Shown: piece after piece, positions 49,363 through 61,900 of the stretch
How positions within the stretch are numbered: position 1 is the stretch's first letter
How the letters are laid out: each line of letters opens with the position of its first letter
Assembly (NCBI GenBank): GCA_029582265.1
Contig: CM055828.1
Span: forward strand, 8,593,902 to 8,657,901
Source: Zoroaster sp. YZ-2022
Lineage: Eukaryota > Echinodermata > Asteroidea > Forcipulatida > Zoroasteridae
Length of the DNA: 64,000 nucleotides
Direction: 5' to 3'
The notes under the pieces: generated by a model
What the model saw: only the letters and a program-made list of their open reading frames with translations
Told to the model about the DNA's origin: nothing
The model's database searches: none
Made by a program: the position numbers and the translations under genes

Positions 49363-49761
49363 ATTAATAATAATAATAATAATGTAGACTTATATAGCGC
49401 ACGTATCCACCAACTGGTGCTCAAGGCGCATTATATTATTAACCCTGCTCATCGGGCTCATAAATCATTCCTGAAACCATCTCAGCTCCCTGGGGAGTAT
49501 ACAGCTCAATTGCTGCCATTACAGCGCATATAGGGCTAATCAAACAACGGGCTATTCAAACAACGGGCTAATCAAACACAACAACCAACTCTGCCCTCAC
49601 AGGTACCCATTTACCCCTGGGTGGAGAGAAGCAATTATGGTAAAGTGTCTTGCTCGAGGACACAAGCACCATGGTTGCGGTTGGGATTCGAACCCACATT
49701 CTGACGACTCGGCCATCAGAACACAAATCCGATGCACTAAACCGCTCGACCATGGCACTCC
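49363..49761 (-). mobile_element. tRNA-Leu-derived SINE, copy 4
   Basis: Minus orientation: head side near 49761 (CCATGGCACTCC on +), box B-like sequence GGATTCGAACCC on +, shared body, and (TAA)n tail at 49363. A short internal tandem duplication of AACGGGCTAATCAAAC occurs at about 49530-49580. Confidence 0.9.
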
Positions 49762-52698
49762 AAAACAATAGCAACAAGAAGAATGCACATAAGCTATACT
49801 AGCCCATATTTGTGCCAACAACATAAATGCATTGAGAATGTGTCATAGAAAATACTTCTGACATTTCTGAACTATGAAATTAGTCCTTGTATAAATCCGG
49901 TCACACTGCTGTGTACATATGAGGCTGAAAATATTTTGGTTCAGTAGCAAGGGGTACTCCAAAATTACTGACATTTTTGTGAGCCTACAAGGCTCACAGT
50001 GGGGTGCAAGGGGATCGCTGACTGAGTCTGATATCATGCTCAAAATATGCCAATCATGCAGAAGATTTCTTGTACCTTTTATCGTAAGGAAATTACAATT
50101 TCTTGGGGAGAGGGGGGTTTGTCTATAAAATCTCTATAAGGCATACTGTAACTATGGACTACACTTAGATGTACATGTATGTTACCACTACCAGCCCCAA
50201 AATACACGTATCTCATGTGCATAGCTGCCAACATTGCAAAATTCCAATTAGTAATGAAACCGACTGAGACATAACAATTTGTATTAAAACTAAAATCGTG
50301 GTCAAGATACTACGCTAATTGACATCTATAATACTGTCCAAATGCATGCACGGATGTATAAAAGCATGTATTTAACAATAGCTGGTGTATGCGTAATATT
50401 CAATATCCATGTTTAAGTCTTTTTTTCATTGCAAATAACATAATAATTCCTTACAAAACATAAATCTGTTAATATTTTTCCTGTAACCAAATTATAAATA
50501 AACAATACAAAAGGGTTGTCAAATTTTTCAGTCTTTTTATCATGTATGCAAAACATTCTTTCAAGACCCTCAACATAAAAAAGACAAAATATAATAAATT
50601 TGTCATCTTTTCTAATCTGTGATCAAAGCGTACCAACATACTGACGCTTACGAGGTTGACATCCATACTATGCCAATTGGCAGATAATTTTAACCCAATT
50701 GGAACCATATTCTCCCAATGAGCCATAGGCCCCGATCAGGAAACCCTATGGTGACAACAATAGCCGTAGTGACCCGTACCATGAGTACCCTTTGTACACT
50801 TTTGAAAATGACTGAAAAATGATACAAACTCTTCACTTAAACAAATTTTATCAAGGCACACAGTTAAGACACTTCAACACAAGTACACAATCTGTGAAAT
50901 ATTTGCAGTACAGTACAGTGGCGCTGTAACAAAGATCATGGGGTGCTAGTCACAAGATAAGAATGCTATAAAGCAATGCATTATCATGCTGCTTAGCTTA
51001 TCATAGATCTGTGCATGTTATGAACATGAGCCAATCATGCAAACCATGTTTATTGTACATACCTGGTTCCTTAATGGGTTGGTGAATGTACTGCAGTGTA
51101 TGTTTAAATAAATGCAGACAAGCCTGGTACACCTCTGTACAACATTATCATGCTTTCTTGATTATCTTCCACAGTGGCCAAACCGAGCCTTGGAGGCAAA
51201 TAGGCTGGTCCCTTTTTATGTACTGAGAATTAATGCTGCAACCATATAGTCATGAACAGGGATTCTGTCAATAATGGCTGTAATGCCTATACAACAAGCA
51301 AGAGCCAGGCCTATAGGATGTTGAATATAACCGAGTTTGTTATAGCAGTGTTTGTACCATACTGAAATATGGACACCACAATATGATCTAATGATCCATC
51401 TATTTACAGGGAATGACTCCTTTTTAAGGAAAGATATAATTTGCAAACAATATCCATCTTTGGCATTGTCACTTTCAGAAAAAGTTATAATAAAATAGAA
51501 TTAGTAAAAAATAAAATATGCAGACAAGCAAATACAACACTGGAACATTTCAGAAAAGAGCAACATTAATATATGACAAAACAAAGAAAATTTCAATAAT
51601 AATAAGAAAGTACTGTTTGCACAATTTCAAACAATTTCTCTACGAATGGAGAATTGAACCAATGACAGCTTATTGAGCTGATTGTAATGACAGTGTCTCA
51701 GCCTTATCTTCTGATGGACGATGCTTCTCTCCACCCTGGAGTACAAATGTACAAATCTACTTCCACAAAATGAGAGTAATGTCAGCATTTGTTTTTATCA
51801 AACTAAGATAATTTTTAAATTCTATAGAAAAAAGAGCTTTCCAATGGTACCATACACTTGAGGGTGAACTTTAATATCGTTACAATTTATGAATGTTTCA
51901 AAAAGTCATATTTTCCTGTAATTAAATTTGTTAACCCTTCTGTGACTGCAAGGGTCAAAATCAGTCAAAATGTTGATATACTTGCCAAGGTATATCTAGT
52001 GCACTTAAAAGTCAAACACTGTCAAACCTTACGTGCAGTAAGTACATTTACATGTCAAAATGAGTCGACCGTTTTTGACTGGTAAAAGCATAGTCTGGTA
52101 TTGTTCAGGGTGGTCAAAATGACAGTAAAAACCAGTCAAAAAAAAAACATTATAAAGGCTGGTCAAAAGTGAACCCTAAGAAACAGTTTTAAAGACAAGA
52201 TTTCAGTGGACAAGACAGACCCACAAAATAAGTACCCAGTTTCTATACCCAGTCAAATTTAGGTGAACATTTGCTGATTTGGTGATTTATGAAGCAATTA
52301 TATGCCATATTTTAAAGGGTGCTGAGGTGACACCCATAAAAATCAGAAAATGATATTAAAAAAAATATAAAAAATTCAAACCATTCTGCTATAGCTTATC
52401 GTTGGTATATTTAAAATCACAAAACCTTTACATAATTAAGGAATGTAAAACATTATAATTGATTGCAGTGTATAATACACAACATAGTATGTTTCATTTC
52501 ATTTTAATACTGGGAAATTTTCTCCTTGAATGAGAGAGGGGGGAGGGGGTAGATTGGGTGGTAGGAGGTTCATATGAACTAAAATATCGAAGAAGTTCAA
52601 AGGAAATATTCCCACCATGCATGGTCCCCTTTTCTGGTTCATTGTTTTGAATAAATGTGACATACCCAATAACCTAAGGGAGAACAGAACACTGTCTG
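49762..52698. other. intergenic stretch, no gene seen
   Basis: AT-rich DNA between the convergent DUSP and TMEM19 genes. No repeat or exon could be supported. Confidence 0.5.
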
Positions 52699-52704
52699 TT
52701 TATT
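52699..52704 (-). terminator. candidate poly(A) signal of TMEM19
   Basis: TTTATT on the + strand reads AATAAA on the minus strand, about 130 nt after the TMEM19 stop codon. Confidence 0.45.
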
Positions 52705-52831
52705 CATACAAAAATAATTGCGATATTGACTGTATACTCGAGTCCCATACTTGTTGCTTGATTGAAAACTCTACATATAGTTTCATGAAGGTGGAGTAAT
52801 GTTGCATGGCATTGCAATGAATGTTTTTTTT

Positions 52832-52998
52832 TTACACAGTGACCGGCCACCAGGCGAAGCAAATTCCTGGCATGATCATAGAGGTCAAAAGGGAAGCTAG
52901 CATGTTAACACCGTTATTATCCAGGACAGGCCAGCCACAGATGTGTTCGGTGGTTGTGGAGGCGGCACTGACGACGCGGTTGGTTCTCTGATCATAGG
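52832..52998 (-). CDS. TMEM19: TMEM19 last coding exon
   Basis: After acceptor TTGTGCAG the frame reads YDQRTNRVVSAAS, TEHICGWPVLDNNGVNMLAS, LLTSMIMPGICFAWWPVTV and TAA (52832-52834). The LDNNxVN motif and the hydrophobic end match the TMEM19 C terminus. This exon is too short and too late in frame to have its own ATG-started ORF. Confidence 0.94.
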
Positions 52999-55900
52999 CT
53001 GCACAATTGAAAATGTTTTAATTGAGATCAGTTAATCAGGCACTTGTCAAAAATGCGGCATGCACATTTTAAGAGTGTGATGAACAAGCGTGGAACCAAA
53101 AAGTGGGCAGTACACTATGAAACCAAACTTCTTTCAACTGTAGTGTTGCCTGATCTGATATGGTTTAAGGTACAATGTGATGCAGTTCTGACCTGTTTTT
53201 AAGGCATTTGCAAGAGATTAAAACATGATAATGCCTCACGACTAGCATTGCTGTAATATGAGGTGGTTGGTAATAAGACATTCACTGTCACACTGACATT
53301 TATGTTTGTGCTTTCACTAGGGTGAAAGTACTTCCGATGGATTTATTTTTCAGGATGGTATAAAGTTAGCTTTCACATAGTTATTTGGTCATTTTCATCG
53401 GGTAAAGGCCAACTTTGTCCCCTATCAATTGTGTGACTGGCAATGAAATCATTGCACTGCGTCATAACTTGATTTGTTTCAATACTCCAGTCAGGTTTTT
53501 TTTGGTGAAATGACTAAAATAGCAATACATGGATTTATTTATTTTTAATTCCAGTTACCGTTTAAATCACATCAGCGGCTATGGCAACAGTCTTGGACTA
53601 AATCATAGTTTGTTTTTGGTAATTGAGGGAATTATCCAATTTAGAAACACTATAAATCTGTTCACTTGTTTTTAATCAAATTGTACTTGTGGTACACACT
53701 TGAGGTGAGTCTGTGTTATCCTTTAGTCAAGGCGCACATGACAACCCGGAACACAACACCTGAAGAAACAGACCACACATGCATGTGGCAAATCTATAAG
53801 CACCTTTACCAATCCGTCGTGTGAGTGATACTACTAAAATATTCATAAACCACCAGTAATATGAATGATTTATGTATGCACATTTATTTTAACCAATCAC
53901 CAACGTTGGGATTGTCTACATTGAATTAGGCGATATCATAACAAGTTAGTTACCTAATGCATTATGCATTCATATTTCTCTGCCAAATCAGTAGAGAAAT
54001 ATAAAGAACAACACAAGACCACAGAACGGACTGGTCAAGGCGCTCGTGCATGGTCTTACAACACAAGACCACAGAACGGACTGGTCAAGGCGCTCGTGCA
54101 TGGTCTTACAACACAAGACCACAGAACGGACTGGTCAAGGCGCTCGTGCATGGTCTTACAACACAAGACCACAGAACGGACTGGTCAAGGCGCTCGTGCA
54201 TGGTAGCACTCATGCATGGTCTTTTTGTTTAAGCTTTGAGTTCCAGGTTGCTGTGTGCGCCTTGACTAAAGGCTAAGTCTGTGTCTGACTTTCTCCACAG
54301 TTTGTCATTAAGACATGGATGTTGGGCGGAATAAATTGACCTTACAGGTACAAATTTGACAATTTGGTCAGAATGTGGAATTGGGTGAGAGAGAGAGCGA
54401 CTAAGAATACTTTTATTCCGACTATCTTGCCTTACATTTTAAAAAGGCTTATATGTTCTCCTGGTCCTTTATTATACAAGGGAGTCAAAATTCATTGAAA
54501 TTGTTTTATACATGAAATGTATGAATTGCGGCTGAACATTGTTTTGGAAAAAACTGAATGAACAAACCTGAGTATTGGAAAACGGCTCCCAGAAGCGAGT
54601 CTATCAGTGACCCGACAAGTCCGGCCACGGCTGCAAACACAATGACCGGCCACTGTGGGGTTGAAGTCTGGAACACTGGACTGGAGAAGGAAATGAGTAG
54701 ACCGATGTAGAACCCACAACCGACCATGAAGCCACCCACGATGCTGGACAGAATACCGACTGTCGAGATAGCTCCATTGGTTCCTGGAACAAGATAAGAT
54801 TATTTACAGCATAATAAGGATAAAAAATAAGGTTAAGTGCATTTGACTTGCTAACCTACTGGCACCTTGGACATAGTGGTGATCAGTCTGGGCGTCTTGG
54901 AACCCATGAGTATCATACATGTACTAACCTACTGGCACCTTGGACATAATAATAATAATAATAATAATGTGGACATATATAGCGCACGTATCCACCAAAC
55001 TGGTGCTCAAGGTGCATTATATTATTACCCCTGCTCATCAGGCTCATAAATCATTCCTGAAACCATCTCTGCTCCCTGGGGAGTATACAGCTCAATTGCT
55101 GCCATAACAGCGCATATAGGGCTAATCAAACACAACAACCAACTCTGCCCTCACAGGTACCCATTTACCCCTGGGTGGAGATAAGCAATTATGGTAAAGT
55201 GTCTTGCTCAAGGACACAAGCACCATGGTCGTGGTTGGGATTCGAACCCATATTCTGATGACTCAGCCATCAGAACACAAATCCGATGCACTAAACCGCT
55301 CGACCATGGCACTCCACATAGGCCTAGTGGTGATCAGTCTGGGCGTCTTGGAACCCATGAGTCTCATACTAACCTACTGGCACCTTGGACATAGTGGTGA
55401 TCAGTCTGGGCGTCTTGGAACCCATGAGTCTCATACTAACCTACTGCCACCTTGGACATAGTGCTGATCAGTCTGGGCGTCTTGGAACCCATGAGTCTCA
55501 TACTAACCTACTGCCACCTTGGACATAGTGGTGATCATTCTGGGCATCTTGGATAAGCTTGGGCGATGTAAATTTTTTCATCCATGATGTATCGTCAAAC
55601 AATTTCTTTCAATATCATTTGTTGTAAAATGTTTGTATAATAGTTTTAACGTTAACATAAGCAATTACATTCAAATTAATACTAGACATACTGACACCGT
55701 CAAATTTCATCATCAGAGTTCGAGAACAAATGCTTTTCATCATTCGCTTTTTATTAGGTTTCCTAGAATATGGGATAGTTTACCTGTAGATGTTAAGGAT
55801 TAGATTATTTTTGGTTATATACCTTTCACAAATGCTTTAATAAAACATCTTTTAACTCCTGGTGTAAGTACTGCTTTGCCAAAATAATGACAAATTTATA

Positions 55901-58900
55901 TGTTTAACTTTAATGTTTAATTTGCATATTTTTTATTTTATTGTTTGTTTGGTTTTCTGGCAGTACTTTAAGGAGGTCCACTTGGTTGTGATTCAGTTCA
56001 CATTTGGTAATCCTACAGGGGGGTACTATCAACTGGTTTTATTTTGTATAATTGTGTCTTGTGTAATCATTGTATCATTTGAACATGTTTGCATTTGTAA
56101 TGTTTGTTTCGTTTTTTGTAACTGCTTTTTTTTTTGTACTCTGTTGAAATAATAAATGAAATTAAATTAAAACATGTATCGCGATTATTTTTTTCATTCA
56201 CACATGATTGCTTTAGAGCCGACAACCACAGATATGCATTCAATTCCCAACACTTAATCCATCTGAATAGATTTCTTTGAGTGGCAGTGGATAAAGAGAA
56301 ACAACACGAGTTCTGGGTCTGGGCCCTGTATGGCGGCTCCTTTGTGATCCGACAGTCGGCTAACCACTGAAGTAGTTCACTTTTGTTTCTTACTTCTGAA
56401 AGCTTGAAAAGACTGGCCTAATTTTGTTTCCATGGAATTTCTGAATCGACTCACAATCACGATTTTTTTTAATCGCGATATATTTTTTAAATCGCAATTT
56501 GTCGATATCTCTATAACTTGAAAAGGTTCTTGATATTGTAATTGAACCAAAAAAGGTATCGCGATATTCAATATTATTGTGTTATCGCCCAAGCTTAGTC
56601 TTGGAACCCATGAGTCTCATACTAACCTACTGGCACCTTGGACATAGTGGTGATTAGTCTGGGAGTCTTGGAACCCATGAGTCTCATACTAACCTACTAG
56701 CACCTTGGACATAGTAGTGATCAGTCTGGGCGTCTTGGAACTCATGAGTCTCATACTAACCTACTGGCACCTTGGACATAGTGGTGATTAGTCTGGGAGT
56801 CTTGGAACCCATGAGTCTCATACTAACCTACTGGCACCTTGGACATAGTAGTGATCAGTCTGGGCGTCTTGGAACCCATGAGTCTCATACTAACCTACTG
56901 GCACCTTGGACATAGTGGTGATTAGTCTGGGAGTCTTGGAACCCATGAGTCTCATAATAACCTACTGGCACCTTGGACATAGTGGTGATCAGTGTGGGCG
57001 TCTTGGAACCCATGAGTCTCATACTAACCTACTGGCACCTTGGACATAGTGGTGATCAGTCTGGGAGTCTTGGAACCCATGAGTCTCATACTAACCTACT
57101 GGCACCTTGGACATAGTGGTGATCAGTCTGGGAGTCTTGGAACCCATGAGTCTCATACTAACCTACTGGCACCTTGGACATAGTGGTGATCAGTCTGGGC
57201 GTCTTGGAACCCATGAGTCTCATACTAACCTACTGGCACCTTGGACATAGTGGTGATCAGTCTGGGAGTCTTGGAACCCATGAGTCTCATACTAACCTAC
57301 TGGCACCTTGGACATAGTGGTGATCAGTCTGGGCGTCTTGGAACCCATGAGTCTCATACTAACCTACAGGCACCTTGGACATAGTGGTGATCAGTGTGGG
57401 CGTCTTGGAACCCATGAGTCTCATACTAACCTACTGGTACCTTGGACATAGTGGTGATCAGTCTGGGCGTCTTGGAACCCATGAGTCTCATACTAACCTA
57501 CTGGCACCTTGGACATAGTGGTGATTAGTCTGGGAGTCTTGGAACCCATGAGTCTCATACTAACCTACTAGCACCTTGGACATAGTAGTGATCAGTCTGG
57601 GCGTCTTGGAACTCATAGGCACCTACTGGCACCCATGAGTCTCATAATAACCTACTGGCACCTTGGACATAGTGGTGATCAGTGTGGGCGTCTTGGAACC
57701 CATGAGTCTCATACTAACCTACTGGCACCTTGGACATAGTGGTGATCAGTCTGGGCGTCTTGGAACCCATGAGTCTCATACTAACCTACTTGGACATAGT
57801 GGTGATCAGTCTGGGAGTCTTGGAACCCATGAGTCTCATACTAACCTACTGGCACCTTGGACATAGTGGTGATCAGTCTGGGCGTCTTGGAACCCATGAG
57901 TCTCATACTAACCTACTGGCACCTTGGACATAGTGGTGATCAGTCTGGGAGTCTTGGAACCCATGAGTCTCATACTAACCTACTGGCACCTTGGACATAG
58001 TGGTGATCAGTCTGGGCGTCTTGGAACCCATGAGTCTCATACTAACCTACTGGCACCTTGGACATAGTGGTGATCAGTGTGGGCGTCTTGGAACCCATGA
58101 GTCTCATACTAACCTACTGGTACCTTGGACATAGTGGTGATCAGTCTGGGCGTCTTGGAACCCATGAGTCTCATACTAACCTACTGGCACCTTGGACATA
58201 GTAGTGATCAGTCTGGGCGTCTTGGAACCCATGAGTCTCATACTAACCTTGGACATAGTGGTGATCAGTCTGGGCGTCTTGGAACCCATGAGTCTCATAC
58301 TAACCTACTGGCACCTTGGACATAGTGGTGATTAGTCTGGGAGTCTTGGAACCCATGAGTCTCATACTAACCTACTGGCACCTTGGACATAGTGGTGATC
58401 AGTCTGGGCGTCTTGGAACCCATGAGTCTCATACTAACCTACTGGCACCTTGGACATAGTGGTGATCAGTCTGGGCGTCTTGGAACCCATGAGTCTCATA
58501 CTAACCTACTGGCACCTTGGACATAGTGGTGATCAGTCTGGGCGTCTTGGAACCCATGAGTCTCATACTAACCTACTGGCACCTTGGACATAGTGGTGAT
58601 CAGTCTGGGCGTCTTGGAACCCATGAGTCTCATACTAACCTACTGGCACCTTGGACATAGTGGTGATCAGTGTGGGCTTTGGAACCCATGAGTCTCATAC
58701 TAACCTACTGGCACCTTGGACATAGTGGTGATCAGTCTGGGAGTCTTGGAACCCATGAGTCTCATACTAACCTACTGGCACCTTGGACATAGTGGTGATC
58801 AGTCTGGGCGTCTTGGAACCCATGAGTCTCATACTAACCTACTGGCACCTTGGACATAGTGGTGATCAGTCTGGGCGTCTTGGAACCCATGAGTCTCATA

Positions 58901-61900
58901 CTAACCTACTGGCACCTTGGACATAGTGGTGATCAGTCTGGGAGTCTTGGAACCCATGAGTCTCATACTAACCTACTGGCACCTTGGACATAGTGGTGAT
59001 CAGTCTGGGCGTCTTGGAACCCATGAGTCTCATACTAACCTACTGGCACCTTGGACATAGTGGTGATCAGTCTGGGCGTCTTGGAACCCATGAGTCTCAT
59101 ACTAACCTACTGGCACCTTGGACATAGTGGTGATCAGTGTGGGCGTCTTGGAACCCATGAGTCTCATACTAACCTACTGGCACCTTGGACATAGTGGTGA
59201 TCAGTCTGGGAGTCTTGGAACCCATGAGTCTCATACTAACCTACTGGCACCTTGGACATAGTGGTGATCAGTCTGGGAGTCTTGGAACCCATGAGTCTCA
59301 TACTAACCTACTGGCACCTTGGACATAGTGGTGATCAGTCTGGGCGTCTTGGAACCCATGAGTCTCATACTAACCTACTGGCACCTTGGACATAGTGGTG
59401 ATCAGTCTGGGCGTCTTGGAACCCATGAGTCTCATACTAACCTACTGGCACCTTGGACATAGTGGTGATCAGTGTGGGCGTCTTGGAACCCATGAGTCTC
59501 ATACTAACCTACTGGCACCTTGGACATAGTGGTGATCAGTCTGGGCGTCTTGGAACCCATGAGTCTCATACTAACCTACTGGCACCTTGGACATAGTGGT
59601 GATCAGTCTGGGTCTTGGAACCCATGAGTCTCATACTAACCTACTGGCACCTTGGACATAGTGGTGATCAGTCTGGGCGTCTTGGAACCCATGAGTCTCA
59701 TACTAACCTACTGGCACCTTGGACATAGTGGTGATCAGTCTGGGCGTCTTGGAACCCATGAGTCTCATACTAACCTACTGGCACCTTGGACATAGTGGTG
59801 ATCAGTCTGGGCGTCTTGGAACCCATGAGTCTCATACTAACCTACTGGCACCTTGGACATAGTGGTGATCAGTCTGGGCGTCTTGGAACCCATGAGTCTC
59901 ACTAACCTACTGGCACCTTGGACATAGTGGTGTTCAGTTGTGGCGTCTTGGAACCCATGAGTCTCATACTAACCTACTGGCACCTTGGACATAGTGGTGA
60001 TCAGTCTGGGAGTCTTGGAACCCATGAGTCTCATACTAACCTACTGGCACCTTGGACATAGTGGTGATCAGTCTGGGCGTCTTGGAACCCATGAGTCTCA
60101 TACTAACCTACTGGCACCTTGGACATAGTGGTGATCAGTCTGGGCGTCTTGGAACCCATGAGTCTCATACTAACCTACTGGCACCTTGGACATAGTGGTG
60201 ATCAGTCTGGGCGTCTTGGAACCCATGAGTCTCATACTAACCTACTGGCACCTTGGACATAGTGGTGATCAGTCTGGGAGTCTTGGAACCCATGAGTCTC
60301 ATACTAACCTACTGGCACCTTGGACATAGTGGTGATCAGTCTGGGCGTCTTGGAACCCATGAGTCTCATACTAACCTACTGGCACCTTGGACATAGTGGT
60401 GATCAGTCTGGGTCTTGGAACCCATGAGTCTCATACTAACCTACTGGCACCTTGGACATAGTGGTGATCAGTCTGGGCGTCTTGGAACCCATGAGTCTCA
60501 TACTAACCTACTGGCACCTTGGACATAGTGGTGATAAGTCTGGAGGTCTTGGAACCCATGAGTCTCATACTAACCTACTGGCACCTTGGACATAGTGGTG
60601 ATTAGTCTGGGCGTCTTGGAACCAAAGAGTCTCAAACTAACCTACTGGAACCATGGAGATAGTGGTGATCAGTCTGGGAGTCTCTTGGAACCCATGAGTC
60701 TCATACTAACCTACTGGCACCTTGGACATAGTGGTGATCAGTCTGGGCGTCTTGGAACCCATGAGTCTCATACTAACCTACTGGCACCTTGGACATAGTG
60801 GTGATCAGTCTGGGCGTCTTGGAACCCATGAGTCTCATACTAACCTACTGGCACCTTGGACATAGTGGTGATCAGTCTGGGCGTCTTGGAACCCATGAGT
60901 CTCATACTAACCTACTGGCACCTTGGACATAGTGGTGATCAGTCTGGGCGTCTTGGAACCCATGAGTCTCATACTAACCTACTGGCACCTTGGACATAGT
61001 GGTGATCAGTCTGGGCGTCTTGGAACCCATGAGTCTCATACTAACCTACTGGCACCTTGGACATAGTGGTGATCAGTCTGGGCGTCTTGGAACCCATGAG
61101 TCTCATACTAACCTACTGGCACCTTGGACATAGTGGTGATCAGTCTGGGTTGGAACCCATGAGTCTCATACTAACCTACTGGCACCTTGGACATAGTGGT
61201 GATCAGTGGCGTCTTGGAACCCATGAGTCTCATACTAACCTACTGGCACCTTGGACATAGTGGTGATCAGTCTGGGCGTCTTGGAACCCATGAGTCTCAT
61301 ACTAACCTACTGGCACCTTGGACATAGTGGTGATCAGTCTGGGAGTCTTGGAACCCATGAGTCTCATACTAACCTACTGGCACCTTGGACATAGTGGTGA
61401 TCAGTCTGGGCCTTGGAACCCATGAGTCTCATACTAACCTACTGGCACCTTGGACATAGTGGTGATCAGTCTGGGAGTCTTGGAACCCATGAGTCTCATA
61501 CTAACCTACTGGCACCTTGGACATAGTGGTGATCAGTCTGGGCGTCTTGGAACCCATGAGTCTCATACTAACCTACTGGCACCTTGGACATAGTGGTGAT
61601 CAGTCTGGGCGTCTTGGAACCCATGAGTCTCATACTAACCTACTGGCACCTTGGACATAGTGGTGATCAGTCTGGGCGTCTTGGAACCCATGAGTCTCAT
61701 ACTAACCTACTGGCACCTTGGACATAGTGGTGATCAGTCTGGGAGTCTTGGAACCCATGAGTCTCATACTAACCTACTGGCACCTTGGACATAGTGGTGA
61801 TCAGTCTGGGCGTCTTGGAACCCATGAGTCTCATACTAACCTACTGGCACCTTGGACATAGTGGTGATCAGTCTGGGAGTCTTGGAACCCATGAGTCTCA

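Noticed and set aside
53964..54276. Three overlapping repetitive open frames
   Set aside because: They are products of the 50-bp tandem repeat inside a MITE.
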